A stretch of 64,000 nucleotides of DNA from the NCBI GenBank assembly GCA_019075865.1, contig JAGXAN010000006.1:62001-126000 (forward strand), written 5' to 3'. A program made the position numbers and the translations under genes. The notes under the pieces were generated by a model, which saw only the letters and a list, made by a program, of their open reading frames with translations, had not been told where the DNA came from and did no database searches. This document shows positions 46,507 through 56,608 of the stretch, piece by piece. Every line of letters starts with the position of its first letter. Positions within the stretch are counted from its first letter, which is position 1. The DNA is from Hyphomicrobiales bacterium. Its GTDB lineage: Bacteria > Pseudomonadota > Alphaproteobacteria > Rhizobiales > Beijerinckiaceae.

Positions 46507-49170
46507 ATGAGTACTGTCAACGAGATCCGTTCCACATTCCTGCAGTTTTTTGAAAAGAACGGCCACACCAGGGTTGCGTCTTCCTCGCTGGTTCCGCGCA
46601 ATGATCCGACATTGATGTTCACCAATGCCGGCATGGTCCAGTTCAAGGACGTGTTCACCGGCAAGGAAAAGCGCCCCTATGTGCGCGCGACCACGGCGCA
46701 AAAAGTGGTGCGCGCCGGCGGCAAGCATAATGATCTCGACAATGTCGGCTATACCGCACGCCATCACACCTTCTTTGAAATGCTCGGCAATTTTTCATTT
46801 GGCGATTATTTCAAGGAAAACGCCATTGAACTCGCCTGGAAATTGAGCACCCAGGAATTTGGTCTGCCCAAAGATCGCCTGCTGGTGACCGTTTATCATG
46901 ACGATGACGAGGCCTTTAATCTCTGGCGCAAGATTGCCGGTCTGCCCGACAGTCGCATCATTCGCATCCCGACCGCCGATAATTTCTGGTCGATGGGCGA
47001 CACCGGCCCCTGCGGCCCCTGCTCCGAGATTTTCTACGATCAGGGCGACAAACTGGCCGGCGGCCCGCCCGGCAGCCCCGACGAAGATGGCGACCGCTAT
47101 CTTGAATTCTGGAATCTCGTGTTCATGCAATATGAACAGACCGAGCCCGGCGTGCGCCACGCCCTACCCCACCCTTCCATCGACACCGGCATGGGTCTGG
47201 AGCGCATCGCCGCGCTTTTGCAGGGCGTGCAATCCAATTATGACATTGACCTGATGCGCGCGCTGATCCGCGCCGTTGCCGAAGTCACCGGCGTTTCGCC
47301 CGATGGCCCGCAAAGTGCCAGCCATCGCATCATTGCCGATCATTTGCGCGCCTGCTCGTTCCTCGTCGCCGACGGCGTTCTGCCCTCCAATGAGGGCCGG
47401 GGTTATGTGCTGCGCCGCATCATGCGCCGGGCCATGCGCCACGCCCAGATATTGGGGGCGCAAGACCCGATCATGTGGCGATTGGTGCCCGCACTTCGAC
47501 GCGAAATGGGCGAGGCCTACCCCGAATTGGTGCGGGCCGAAGCGCTGATCACCGAGACTTTCCGGCTTGAAGAAACGCGTTTTCGCACAACACTGGCCCG
47601 AGGCCTCACCCTTCTGGATGATGCCAGCAAAACCCTCATCACCGGCGCAAGCCTGCCGGGCGAGACCGCGTTCAAGCTCTATGATACCTATGGGTTCCCG
47701 CTGGATTTGACGCAGGACGCCTTGCGTCAACGTGGCATTTCGGTCGATCTGGAGGGCTTCAACGCCGCCATGGCCCGCCAGCGCAGCGATGCCCGCAAGG
47801 CCTGGGCCGGTTCGGGCGAAACCGCAACCGAAAACGTGTGGTTCGGCCTGCGCGAAGAGGTTGGCGCCACCGAGTTCCTCGGCTACGAAAACGAGGAAGC
47901 CTCCGCGATCGTGACGGCAATCGTCGTAGACGGCGCACCCGCTGAGGCGCTGCGTCTGGGCCAAACCGGCTATATGGTAGTCAACCAGACGCCGTTTTAC
48001 GGCGAATCCGGCGGCCAGATCGGTGATACCGGCACATTCAGCGGCAAGTCCTTCGCTGGCAAAGTCACCAACACCCAAAAGCGGCTTGGCGATCTTTTCG
48101 TGCATGAAATCAAGCTGGAATCCGGGCAATTGAAGGTCGGCGACGTGGTCGCTCTGACCGTTCACCATGCGCGTCGCAAGGAAATTTGCGCCAATCACTC
48201 CGCCACGCATCTGTTGCACGAGGCCCTGCGCCAGGTGCTTGGCGACCATGTCGCCCAGAAGGGTTCGCTGGTTGCCCCCGACCGCCTGCGCTTTGATTTT
48301 GCCCATCCCAAACCCATTTCCGCCGAGGAAATCGAAGCCGCTGAGGCCAGGGCAAATGCCATCGTGCTGCAAAACGCCCCGATCGTCACCAAACTCATGG
48401 GACAGGAAGCGGCGATCGCTTCGGGCGCACGCGCCTTGTTTGGCGAGAAATACGGCGACGAAGTGCGCGTGGTGGCCATGGGCGAGGGCGAAAACCCGGA
48501 TGGTCCGGCTTGGTCTGTGGAATTATGCGGCGGCACCCATGCCACACGCACCGGCGACATTGGCCTCATTACCATCGTCTCCGAGGGTGCCGTGGCCTCA
48601 GGCGTGCGCCGTATCGAGGCCAAGACGGGCGATGCCGCCCGTCAGCATCTGAACGCCGAAGCGCGCCGGATGCGAGCGGTGGCCAACCTGTTGCGCACCT
48701 CGGCCGAGGACGCGCCCGAGCGCCTCACCAACCTGATGGAAGAGCGCCGCAAACTCGACCGCGACTTGAGCGAAACGCGCAAAAAGCTCGCCATGTCGCA
48801 AAATGACGAGACGGAAGACCCGATCAGCCAGGTCGGCAACGTGCAGTTTTACAAGAAAGTGGTTCAGGGCATTGAGATGAAGGACCTGAAGTCACTGGCA
48901 GAGGCGGCTGTTGATAAAATCGGCAGCGGCATCGTTGCCATCACCGCCTTGAGTGAAGACCAAAAAGCCGGCCTGATCATCGCGCTGAGCCCCGATATGG
49001 CCGAGAAATTCAATGCGGTTGATATGGTGCGCATTGGGGCTGAGGCGCTCGGCGGCAAAGGGGGCGGTGGCAAGCGCAACCTGGCACAGGCTGGCGGGCC
49101 CAATGGCACGCGCGAAAACGCGGCCTCTGCCAACAATGCCATAGCCGCCTTCATCGCGGCCAACGCCTAG
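46507..49170 (+). CDS. alaS: Alanine--tRNA ligase
   Basis: An 887-residue class II synthetase with N-terminal catalytic core ([48 protein letters not shown]), the editing domain with zinc-ligand motifs [13 protein letters not shown] (about 567) and [15 protein letters not shown] (about 670), and the C-terminal C-Ala domain ending with [19 protein letters not shown] 46507 matches the family start although its ribosome-binding site is weak; an in-frame ATG at 46489 is possible. Placement directly after recA is common in alphaproteobacteria. Confidence 0.97.
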   Translation: MSTVNEIRSTFLQFFEKNGHTRVASSSLVPRNDPTLMFTNAGMVQFKDVFTGKEKRPYVRATTAQKVVRAGGKHNDLDNVGYTARHHTFFEMLGNFSFGDYFKENAIELAWKLSTQEFGLPKDRLLVTVYHDDDEAFNLWRKIAGLPDSRIIRIPTADNFWSMGDTGPCGPCSEIFYDQGDKLAGGPPGSPDEDGDRYLEFWNLVFMQYEQTEPGVRHALPHPSIDTGMGLERIAALLQGVQSNYDIDLMRALIRAVAEVTGVSPDGPQSASHRIIADHLRACSFLVADGVLPSNEGRGYVLRRIMRRAMRHAQILGAQDPIMWRLVPALRREMGEAYPELVRAEALITETFRLEETRFRTTLARGLTLLDDASKTLITGASLPGETAFKLYDTYGFPLDLTQDALRQRGISVDLEGFNAAMARQRSDARKAWAGSGETATENVWFGLREEVGATEFLGYENEEASAIVTAIVVDGAPAEALRLGQTGYMVVNQTPFYGESGGQIGDTGTFSGKSFAGKVTNTQKRLGDLFVHEIKLESGQLKVGDVVALTVHHARRKEICANHSATHLLHEALRQVLGDHVAQKGSLVAPDRLRFDFAHPKPISAEEIEAAEARANAIVLQNAPIVTKLMGQEAAIASGARALFGEKYGDEVRVVAMGEGENPDGPAWSVELCGGTHATRTGDIGLITIVSEGAVASGVRRIEAKTGDAARQHLNAEARRMRAVANLLRTSAEDAPERLTNLMEERRKLDRDLSETRKKLAMSQNDETEDPISQVGNVQFYKKVVQGIEMKDLKSLAEAAVDKIGSGIVAITALSEDQKAGLIIALSPDMAEKFNAVDMVRIGAEALGGKGGGGKRNLAQAGGPNGTRENAASANNAIAAFIAANA

Positions 49171-49937
49171 AGCCGGGCAGCGGCGCGCCAGATACACCAT
49201 TGCTGGCGCAGCGGTGAGATATCGCCTATAGGTCGCGTCACCCTTGGCGCGACCAGAGCCAGCGGCAAAAATGCTACCGCAAGCGGCGTTGGCAAGGCTC
49301 GGCTGGCGGCCAGCGCGGCGTGAAGGTGCTCAAGTGCCAATCGCCGCAATTTGGCCGGATCATCGCCCGCAACCGGTGCCATTTTGGCGCTCAGCGCGGC
49401 ATTGGCGGGCATCTGCTGGATAATCTCGGTCAAACCCAAAGCCATGCCTGCATGACCGCATGCCGCCGCGCCGCCCGGATCGCGCCCGCCACCCGCCAGT
49501 ATCAGCGTGTTGAGCCGCACCTGTGCCCCGTAAATCGCCCCGCAATAATGCTCCAGCGCCGCCAGGTCCGGCATCGGGTCATCATATAAATCGCCAATAC
49601 GCGCCTCGATCATGTCCGTGAATGCACTTTTCGGCAGATGCATTTGCGCGATTGTCGCCAAAATCGCCTCACCCAACGGATTGCCGGCAGCGTCTGCGCC
49701 TTTGGCCAGGAGTTCCAGCCAATATTGCAACCGGATTTCCCCGGCCATGACATTCGATATTTTGGCAGAAATGCCCGCGATTTCCTGCCAGAATGCGGCC
49801 AAAGCCTGCAAATGGCGCCGCGCTGAGGGCGGGGCATAAAGGCTCGCCAGATATTGCGCCCGAACAGGGGGGCGGGTTTGCCCCTCCGCGCGCAGCAGGG
49901 CTTCACAATGGCCATAGGCTGCGTCGGGACTGGCCAT
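49167..49937 (-). CDS. Squalene/phytoene synthase family protein, likely non-catalytic (NDUFAF6-like)
   Basis: A 256-residue all-helical protein of the squalene/phytoene synthase fold ([41 protein letters not shown]). The two Asp-rich DxxxD motifs needed for prenyl diphosphate chemistry are not seen in standard form; [17 protein letters not shown] occupies the place of the second region. It resembles the group related to NDUFAF6, a complex I assembly factor, found next to secDF in many Hyphomicrobiales. It is last in the yajC-secDF operon, two bases after the Mth938-like gene, and overlaps the convergent alaS stop by four bases. Confidence 0.82.
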   Translation of the reverse strand: MASPDAAYGHCEALLRAEGQTRPPVRAQYLASLYAPPSARRHLQALAAFWQEIAGISAKISNVMAGEIRLQYWLELLAKGADAAGNPLGEAILATIAQMHLPKSAFTDMIEARIGDLYDDPMPDLAALEHYCGAIYGAQVRLNTLILAGGGRDPGGAAACGHAGMALGLTEIIQQMPANAALSAKMAPVAGDDPAKLRRLALEHLHAALAASRALPTPLAVAFLPLALVAPRVTRPIGDISPLRQQWCIWRAAARL

Positions 49938-49939
49938 TT

Positions 49940-50326
49940 TCAGGCGACCGCGATCAGCACAGCCGCCACCCGGCGACGCTCGCCAAGCAGGATATTATAG
50001 GTGCGCGCGGCCGCCCCGGTCCCCATCACTTCAAACGAAATGCGTGCCTCCTGCAAGGCAAAGGCGAAGGCCTTGGGCAGCGGCGCAAACTGCGCTCCGG
50101 CCCCAATCAGCAAAATTTCAATCGAGCCACGCGGCTGCGTCTTCAGCAAGGTCAACACCGCCTCGGCAATGGCATCGAGACCGCCCTGCGCTATCTCATG
50201 CACCCCGGTTGGCAGCGCCAATATCGAGCCCTTGTGCGACATGTCGCCAAATCGGAAACCGCCATTCCCGTAGGCGTCAATGGCATGTTGGCCCGGCAGA
50301 AATCCATCTCCCGCCGCCCTGTCCAT
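49940..50326 (-). CDS. Mth938-like domain protein (DUF498, NDUFAF3-like)
   Basis: A 128-residue protein with the Mth938 fold: IDAYGNGGFRFGDMSHKGSILALPTGV, IEILLIGAGAQFAPLP and GTGAAARTYNILLGERRRVAAVLIAV. The family includes the mitochondrial complex I assembly factor NDUFAF3. In alphaproteobacteria it is often located between secF and a squalene synthase-like gene, as here (three and two base gaps). A role in respiratory complex I assembly is an inference from mitochondria. Confidence 0.9.
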   Translation of the reverse strand: MDRAAGDGFLPGQHAIDAYGNGGFRFGDMSHKGSILALPTGVHEIAQGGLDAIAEAVLTLLKTQPRGSIEILLIGAGAQFAPLPKAFAFALQEARISFEVMGTGAAARTYNILLGERRRVAAVLIAVA

Positions 50327-50329
50327 CGC

Positions 50330-51289
50330 TCACGCCACGGCTTTGGCGGGCTTGGCGGGTTCTGGCTCGCTCTTGGCACCCGAGAAAGCCTCCGTGCGCA
50401 CGCCCAGATAAATCAGAACCGGTGCCGCGATGAAAATCGAGGAATAGGTGCCAATGACCACACCAAACATCATGGCCAGCGAGAACGAGCGGATGACATG
50501 GCCACCGAACCCGACCAGCGCCACAAGCGCCAGAAATGTCGCGAGCGATGTCATGATGGTTCGCGACAAAGTGGTGTTAATGGAAATATTCAGCATGTCG
50601 GAAATCGACATCTTTTTGTATTTGCGCATCATTTCGCGAATACGGTCAAGCACCACCACGGTATCGTTGAGCGAGTAGCCAACGATGGTCAGGATAGCAG
50701 CGATCGAGGTCATGTCGAATTCAAGCCGCGTGAGCGAAAAGAACCCGATGGTGAGCACCAGATCGTGCAAGGTCGCGATCACCGCGCCCACGGCAAATTG
50801 CCACTCGAAACGAAACCAAAGATAAAACAGAACCGTGGCAACCGAGACGACAATGCCGATGGTTCCCGACTGGACGAGTTCGGCAGAGACGCGCGGCCCC
50901 ACCACATCGACGCGTGGAAATGTATATTGGCCTTCGAGCGCAGCCTTCACCTTATCGACCACGGCGGTCTGCGCAGTGCCGCCACCTTCCTGCAGCCCAA
51001 CGCGCAGCGAAGCATCGGCGGCATTGCCAAAGCCCTGCACTTCCACATCGCCGAGTTTCATCCCTTCAAGGGTCTGTCGAACCTTAGCCAGATCAGCAAC
51101 GCCCGATTTGGCATGCAACTCCACCAGGGTGCCGCCGCGAAAATCAATGCCGAAATTCATTCCCATGGTCAGGAACAGCACCACAGACAGCACCGACAGC
51201 ACCGCCGAAAACGGAAAGCTGATGCGCCGGAAGCGCATAAAGCCGAATTTGGTATCGTCGGGTACAATTCGCAGAAGTTTCACAATCAT
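50330..51289 (-). CDS. secF: Protein translocase subunit SecF
   Basis: A 319-residue inner-membrane protein with six membrane segments and a periplasmic loop after the first (MGMNFGIDFRGGTLVELHA, about 42-60). The RND-family segments TSIAAILTIVGYSLNDTVVVLDRIRE and SRTIMTSLATFLALVALVGFGG are clear. With SecD and YajC it uses the proton gradient to aid late steps of Sec export. It follows secD by 14 bases. Confidence 0.97.
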   Translation of the reverse strand: MIVKLLRIVPDDTKFGFMRFRRISFPFSAVLSVLSVVLFLTMGMNFGIDFRGGTLVELHAKSGVADLAKVRQTLEGMKLGDVEVQGFGNAADASLRVGLQEGGGTAQTAVVDKVKAALEGQYTFPRVDVVGPRVSAELVQSGTIGIVVSVATVLFYLWFRFEWQFAVGAVIATLHDLVLTIGFFSLTRLEFDMTSIAAILTIVGYSLNDTVVVLDRIREMMRKYKKMSISDMLNISINTTLSRTIMTSLATFLALVALVGFGGHVIRSFSLAMMFGVVIGTYSSIFIAAPVLIYLGVRTEAFSGAKSEPEPAKPAKAVA

Positions 51290-51303
51290 TCACCCAAGGT
51301 CGA

Positions 51304-52893
51304 TCAGATGGGCAGCGCCGTCGGGCGCTGGAAGCGGTACCACATGGCGATCATGAGACGGGTCATGGTCACAGCGGTAAAAATGGTGGTCAAAATGCCA
51401 AGCGCCAGCGTCACGGCAAAGCCCTTGACCGGGCCTGAACCCAGCAGGAACAAGATCACCGCCGCAATCAGCATGGTTGCGTTGGAATCGACGATGGTGG
51501 CAAAAGCCCGATTGAACCCGGCATCCAATGCCGAGATGATCGAGCGCCCCATTTTGAACTCCTCGCGGATACGCTCATAGATCAGCACGTTGGAATCCAC
51601 CGCCATACCTATCGTGAGCACGATGCCGGCAATACCGGGCAAAGTCAGGGTCGAGCCCAGCAGCACCATCAACGCGAAGATCAGCGTGACGTGCACCCCA
51701 AGCGCGATATTGGCAAAAACACCAAACAGGCCGTAACTGACCAGCATGAACGCCACAACCAGCGCCGTGCCCAGATAGGCGGCTTTTTTGCCGGCATTGA
51801 TAGAATCCTGGCCAAGACCTGGGCCAACCGTGCGCTCTTCCTCGATGCTGAGCTTCGCAGGCAGCGCGCCAGAGCGCAACAACACCGCCAATTGCGTGGC
51901 GCCAGCGACCGTGAAATGCCCGAATATATAGCCACCGCCACCGGTAATCGCGCTATCGATGCGCGGGGCCGAGATCACATCCTTGTCGAGCACGATCGCA
52001 AACAGCTTGCCAATATTCTGGCTGGTGGCCTCGCCAAAGCGCAGACCGCCGCGAATGTTGAACTTGAAATTGACCACCGGCTGACCGCTCTGGTCAAATC
52101 CCTGCTGGGCATCCGTCAAATCCTCGCCGCGCACCATAACCTGTTTCAGAACCGGGATCATCTGGCCCGAATCCTTGTCCTTCAACAAGTCATATTCGCT
52201 CGGATCGGTGCCGGGGTCGGCCACCATGCGAAAATCCAGTTTGGCGGTGGAGCCGAGCAGCTTTTTCAATTCGTTCGGGTCTTGCAGGCCCGGCACTTCC
52301 ACGACGATGCGGTCCAGCCCCTCCCGCTGAATGCTCGCCTCCTTGGTGCCAATGCCGTCAATGCGTTTGCGCAGCACTTCAATCGAGCGGGCAATGGCCT
52401 GCTCAACGTAATTTTGCAGGCCCGCCTGCGTCATCGTCAGCAAAATCTGGCCATTGTCCCCTTGGGTGAGCGCATAAGTGGTGGCGCTGCTTCCCAGCAA
52501 GGCCGTGCCCAGCGGCGCGGTCAACCCGTCCAGTTTCGTCACCGCCCGGGCGTGCGCGTCGGGGTCGGGCACATGCACCTGCACGCCCATGGGCAGAATG
52601 CCAATGCCGCCGGAAATCGGGATTTTCGCCTCGCTGAGCGTGCGCCGCACGTCATCTCGCAGGTTAGTCAACTGGGTCTTGATGACATCCTTGCTGTCCA
52701 CTTTCAGCAAGACATGCGAGCCGCCCTGCAAATCGAGGCCAAGCGTCACCGGTCGCACCGGTGCCCAACTGGGGAAATGCGAGGCCAGCGCCGCACTGGT
52801 GGCCGGCGGCAACAGGCTTGGCACGACCAGAAGCGCCCCGAAAATGATCGAAAGCAGGATGGCGGCAATCTTCCAATTTGCGAATCGTAACAT
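51304..52893 (-). CDS. secD: Protein translocase subunit SecD
   Basis: A 529-residue inner-membrane protein with one N-terminal membrane segment, a large periplasmic region beginning with RPVTLGLDLQGGSHVLLKVD (about 47-66), and a C-terminal RND-like block of five segments including GIAGIVLTIGMAVDSNVLIYERIREE. It pairs with SecF for Sec-dependent export. It begins five bases after the yajC stop. Confidence 0.97.
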   Translation of the reverse strand: MLRFANWKIAAILLSIIFGALLVVPSLLPPATSAALASHFPSWAPVRPVTLGLDLQGGSHVLLKVDSKDVIKTQLTNLRDDVRRTLSEAKIPISGGIGILPMGVQVHVPDPDAHARAVTKLDGLTAPLGTALLGSSATTYALTQGDNGQILLTMTQAGLQNYVEQAIARSIEVLRKRIDGIGTKEASIQREGLDRIVVEVPGLQDPNELKKLLGSTAKLDFRMVADPGTDPSEYDLLKDKDSGQMIPVLKQVMVRGEDLTDAQQGFDQSGQPVVNFKFNIRGGLRFGEATSQNIGKLFAIVLDKDVISAPRIDSAITGGGGYIFGHFTVAGATQLAVLLRSGALPAKLSIEEERTVGPGLGQDSINAGKKAAYLGTALVVAFMLVSYGLFGVFANIALGVHVTLIFALMVLLGSTLTLPGIAGIVLTIGMAVDSNVLIYERIREEFKMGRSIISALDAGFNRAFATIVDSNATMLIAAVILFLLGSGPVKGFAVTLALGILTTIFTAVTMTRLMIAMWYRFQRPTALPI

Positions 52894-52898
52894 CTAAC

Positions 52899-53237
52899 TT
52901 AGTCTTTCACCGGCTCAGACTTGGAGCGCACGTCAGCAATACCGCTGCGCAAAAGGCGAACGCGGGTATTGGCGGCAATTTCCACTTCCACTTCGCTATC
53001 ATCGACCGTCTTGGTCACTTTACCGATCAATCCGCCCGAAGTTGTGACCACATCACCGCGCCGCACGTTTTTCTGCATGTTCTGCGATTCTTTGGCGCGC
53101 TGCTGCTGCGGCCGCAACACCAGAAAATACATGATGACCACCACCGCCAGCAAAGGCACGACGGACGTGATCAAATCCATTTGTCCACCGGGTGCGGCGG
53201 CGGCAGCTTGGGCATAAGCGGGCGAAATGAAATTCAT
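52899..53237 (-). CDS. yajC: Preprotein translocase subunit YajC
   Basis: A 112-residue single-pass protein. ATG 53237 gives MNFISPAYAQ and is preceded by TTGGAAC; the frame is open to 53279 but that start is a TTG without support. The membrane segment (SVVPLLAVVVIMYFLVLRPQQQRAKE, about 25-42 hydrophobic) and the cytoplasmic VRRGDVVTTSGGLIGKV motif are typical. It leads the yajC-secD-secF-Mth938-squalene synthase-like operon. A TGAGCC/GGCTCA hairpin (53261-53278) lies in its leader. Confidence 0.95.
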   Translation of the reverse strand: MNFISPAYAQAAAAAPGGQMDLITSVVPLLAVVVIMYFLVLRPQQQRAKESQNMQKNVRRGDVVTTSGGLIGKVTKTVDDSEVEVEIAANTRVRLLRSGIADVRSKSEPVKD

Positions 53238-53338
53238 GGGTGTTCCAACAATGAGAATGATGAGCCCTTCCAGGCTCAATTTGGCCGGACTATAGCCAAG
53301 ATGCCTATGAAAGCAATGGTATGTTTAAGTCGCAGGCA

Positions 53339-54094
53339 TCAACCCCTGTCAAACACGCAAGCGAGCGTGTTGGCGTCCAGCAATTGATATTGCCCCGGCG
53401 CCAGTTCGTTCGGCAAATCGAGGCCGCCGATCCGGTCACGGTGCAACGCCTCAACGTGATTGCCAATTGCGGCAAACATTCGGCGCACCTGATGATATCG
53501 CCCTTCATGCAGCGTCAAATAGCCGGTCATTGCCGACAATGGCTGAAATTCGGCCGGCAGCAATGGCGTATCCTCGCCCTCCAGCATCAAATCGCCCTTG
53601 GCAAAGCGCTGGGCCTCATCCCCTTTCAGCGCCGTGGCGACATGCACAAGATAGCGTTTGGCAATCTGCGCGCGCGGCGATATGATCCGGTGCAGCAAAG
53701 CCCCGTCATCGGTGAGCAGCAACAGGCCCGAGGTCTCCTTGTCCAATCGCCCAACCGTTGAAATCGCGGGATCACGCCGCCGCCACCTTGCGGGCAGCAG
53801 GCCATAGACGAGCGGCCCCGCCTCCTTGTGCGAGCAGGTAACGCCCAGCGGCTTGTGCAACATCAGCGCCATGCCCGGCGGCGGGTCCAGCGCCTCGCCA
53901 TCCACAAGCATCCGCTGGCTGAGGTTTTCGCGCAAATAAATGTGCTGGTCGCCTTCATGGATCGCCTCGCCATCCAGCACGATCTTTCCCGCCCGTGCCA
54001 GCGCCTCAACTTCGCGCCGTGACCCATAGCCCATATTGGCCAGCAACCGGTCAAGGCGCAAGTGTTTCAGGGCTGGCGGTCGCAATTGGCTCAT
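53339..54094 (-). CDS. RsuA-family 16S/23S rRNA pseudouridine synthase
   Basis: A 251-residue protein with an N-terminal S4 RNA-binding domain (LRLDRLLANMGYGSRREVEALARAG) and the RsuA/RluB-type catalytic domain with GRLDKETSGLLLLTDDG (catalytic Asp, about residue 117) and EGRYHQVRRMFAAIGNHV. The exact RNA target (RsuA U516 of 16S or another site) is probable but not certain. The start overlaps the upstream methyltransferase stop by ATGA, so two rRNA-modifying enzymes are co-translated. Confidence 0.92.
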   Translation of the reverse strand: MSQLRPPALKHLRLDRLLANMGYGSRREVEALARAGKIVLDGEAIHEGDQHIYLRENLSQRMLVDGEALDPPPGMALMLHKPLGVTCSHKEAGPLVYGLLPARWRRRDPAISTVGRLDKETSGLLLLTDDGALLHRIISPRAQIAKRYLVHVATALKGDEAQRFAKGDLMLEGEDTPLLPAEFQPLSAMTGYLTLHEGRYHQVRRMFAAIGNHVEALHRDRIGGLDLPNELAPGQYQLLDANTLACVFDRG

Positions 54095-55014
54095 TTGCGC
54101 GCCTCCAGCACTTTGAAGCCCTCAAGCTGCGCCCTGATTTCAAATTCGCGAAACAGCGGCTTGATGATGGCCTCATATGGCAAGTGCCGGTTGGCAACGA
54201 GGCACAATGTGCCGCCCTTGCGCAACTGGCGATGGGCGGCGGCGAGAAACGCCTTGCCCAACCCCTGCTTTTCAAAGCCGGTTTCATGAAACGGCGGATT
54301 GGTGACGATGAAATCGAGATTTGCCTGCAAGGATTTGCCAACGCGCACATCGACATTTTCAAAACGCACGCGCGGATCGACGACATTGCGGATCGCGCAA
54401 TCAATCGCGCGCCGGTCAATGTCATAGCCGGTGACATGGCGAACCGAATCCTGCGCCAGAATGGCCGGCTCCAGCACCCCTATGCCGCAACCAAAATCCG
54501 CCCCGGTTCCAGCCAGACGCGGCAAATTCGCGGCCAATATCTGGCTGCCGCGATCCACTTTGTCCCAACTGAACACGCCAGGCTGCGTCCAGAGTTGCAC
54601 ATTCTCGCGAAACACCATCGCCCCGGCCTGTATGGCCGCGTCTATCCCCGAAAGCACACCCGGACGAATGACCCGACAGATCTTGTGATGGCGGCGCGAC
54701 TGTCCCTCCACCGCGCAGCCAAAGGCCTCCAGTTCGTCCTGCAGGCGATTGCCTCCGAGCAATTTGGGTGCCAGCGCCAGCAATTCCCCCCCGGCCTGAA
54801 GCGCACGCAAGCTCATGGCCAGCGCAGCGCGGCGCTCGATCGTGCCCGGCGGACAATGGATAATCATTTCGCGCAAACTCGCTTCGCCCTGCCCTTCCAG
54901 CCTTTGCCCACCCGGATGCAGCGGCGAAAATTGCACGGCCAATGGATTGACGGTGACCAATTCAGGATCGGGCTCCCCATAAACCCCGTATTCGCTTGTG
55001 GTTGGTTCAGACAT
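54091..55014 (-). CDS. rsmC: RsmC-like 16S rRNA guanine methyltransferase
   Basis: A 307-residue class I SAM methyltransferase of the MTS type. The SAM motif GADFGCGIGVLEPAIL (about 173-188) and the N6/N2 methylation motif FIVTNPPFHETG (about 235-246) are present, with a degenerate N-terminal copy of the fold as in RsmC. ATG 55014 has AGGAACC eight bases upstream. RsmC methylates G1207 of 16S rRNA in E. coli; that target is inferred. It leads a two-gene unit with the pseudouridine synthase. Confidence 0.85.
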   Translation of the reverse strand: MSEPTTSEYGVYGEPDPELVTVNPLAVQFSPLHPGGQRLEGQGEASLREMIIHCPPGTIERRAALAMSLRALQAGGELLALAPKLLGGNRLQDELEAFGCAVEGQSRRHHKICRVIRPGVLSGIDAAIQAGAMVFRENVQLWTQPGVFSWDKVDRGSQILAANLPRLAGTGADFGCGIGVLEPAILAQDSVRHVTGYDIDRRAIDCAIRNVVDPRVRFENVDVRVGKSLQANLDFIVTNPPFHETGFEKQGLGKAFLAAAHRQLRKGGTLCLVANRHLPYEAIIKPLFREFEIRAQLEGFKVLEARK

Positions 55015-55213
55015 GCCCGGTTCCTGTCGTGGGGTGCGCGCGCATGGCGCTCGTAGGCCCCTGCATGCCATCAAATGCCGGTCACCGCCAGTCCATCGCG
55101 CGCTTTTGGTCCTGCACGATTGATTCTGGAACCCAAACACGATTTAATCTTGGCAAAATTTGCCAAAGACGCAGCGCAGGGACCCCGGTGCTTTCTCAAA
55201 TTTTGAGGATCAA

Positions 55214-56599
55214 TTGACGCAAATTCAAGCCGATCACGTGCCAGCAGCCGCCATGTTGGCAAGCTTCGCGCATTGCCTGCAATGGCCGGACGACGCCTTG
55301 CATCGCTTTAGCGTGACCGGCACCGATAGCCTGCCTTCAATATTTCCAGTCAGCGATTTTGCGACCGCCACCATTGGCGCAGCAGCGCTCTCCCTGTCAC
55401 GGTTGATGGCTAATGGCGGCCACGCCCCGCAGGTGAACGTGGATCGCCGCCTAGCTTCGCTTTGGTTCAATTTGACCATTCAACCCATTGGTTGGCAATT
55501 GCCAAGCTTATGGGAACCCATCGCCGGAGATTATCAAGGCAGCAATGGCTGGATCCGCCTGCACACCAACGCCCCCCACCATCGCATGGCGGCGCTGGCC
55601 GTGTTACAATGCCCGGCGACGCGCGAAGATGTCGCCCGCGCGGTCGCGTCTTGGGATATTCACGCTTTGGAGGCGGCCATTGTCGATAATGGCGGCTGCG
55701 CGGCGGTCATGCGCTCGCTCAGTGATTGGGCGAAACACCCGCAAGGTATCGCGATCCAAAATCAGCCGTTGATCGCCTTTCACTCATACACGGGTGCGAC
55801 AACGCAATGGCGCCCCTCCCCGTTGCGGCCACTGGAAGGCTTGAAAGTCCTCGACCTCACCCGCGTGCTGGCCGGCCCCATAGCCACACGCTGGATGGCC
55901 GGCTATGGTGCCGATGTATTGCGGGTCGACCCGCCGCACTGGGACGAGGGGGCCGTAATCCCCGAAGTGACACCCGGCAAACGCTGTATCCGGCTTGACC
56001 TCACCAAAAGTGCTGACCGCCAGACATTCGAGACTTTGCTGGCGAGTGCTGACGTGCTGGTTCATGGCTACCGCGCCGATGCTTTGGAGCATTTGGGTTA
56101 TGGCGAGGCCCGGCGACGTCAAATCCGCCCCGCATTGATTGACGTATCCCTCAACGCCTATGGTTGGAGCGGGCCCTGGCAACACCGGCGCGGGTTCGAC
56201 AGTCTGGTGCAAATGTCAACGGGCATCGCCGATGCGGGCATGCTCGCAGCCCATGCGTCACAACCCAAGCCGCTTCCGGTGCAAGCGTTGGACCACGGGA
56301 CAGGCTATCTGATGGCGGCGGCGGTGGTGCGCGGCATGCACGCGCTCATTCACGAGAATCGGGCTTATAGCGCCCGCTTGTCGCTGGCACGCACGGCGGC
56401 GTTTCTCATTCAATGCCCGAGGCAGACCGATGCTTTGCCCATGGCTGCCCTCAACCCCGACGACATAGCCGCGCCCGTGGAGCGGACTTTCTGGGGGAAT
56501 GCGCAGCGCCTGCACTCTCCCGCCATCATTGACGGTGCCCCGATGGCGTGGGATAGACCCGCCGGTCCGCTCGGAACCGGCGCGCCGCATTGGCTTTAA
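55214..56599 (+). CDS. CoA transferase family III (CaiB/BaiF), with degenerate duplicated half
   Basis: A 461-residue protein started at TTG 55214 behind TTGAGGATC. The C-terminal half begins as a new CaiB/BaiF domain (PLEGLKVLDLTRVLAGPIATRWMAGYGADVLRV-type region, about 205-240, parts quoted) and holds the likely catalytic Asp in RRGFDSLVQMSTGIA. The N-terminal half resembles a worn copy of the same fold (GSNGWIRLHTNAPHHRMAAL, then WAKHPQGIAI). It moves CoA between organic acids; the substrate is unknown. It is divergent from rsmC and convergent with gguB. Confidence 0.87.
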   Translation: MTQIQADHVPAAAMLASFAHCLQWPDDALHRFSVTGTDSLPSIFPVSDFATATIGAAALSLSRLMANGGHAPQVNVDRRLASLWFNLTIQPIGWQLPSLWEPIAGDYQGSNGWIRLHTNAPHHRMAALAVLQCPATREDVARAVASWDIHALEAAIVDNGGCAAVMRSLSDWAKHPQGIAIQNQPLIAFHSYTGATTQWRPSPLRPLEGLKVLDLTRVLAGPIATRWMAGYGADVLRVDPPHWDEGAVIPEVTPGKRCIRLDLTKSADRQTFETLLASADVLVHGYRADALEHLGYGEARRRQIRPALIDVSLNAYGWSGPWQHRRGFDSLVQMSTGIADAGMLAAHASQPKPLPVQALDHGTGYLMAAAVVRGMHALIHENRAYSARLSLARTAAFLIQCPRQTDALPMAALNPDDIAAPVERTFWGNAQRLHSPAIIDGAPMAWDRPAGPLGTGAPHWL

Positions 56600-56608
56600 G
56601 CCAAGGCT

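Noticed and set aside
49793-51580. Long plus-strand open frame of about 595 codons
   Set aside because: It lies antisense to secF, the Mth938-like gene and part of the squalene synthase-like gene, is rich in His, Arg and Gln, and has no family pattern.
51691-52890. Long plus-strand open frame of about 400 codons
   Set aside because: It is fully antisense to secD, whose protein is unmistakable.
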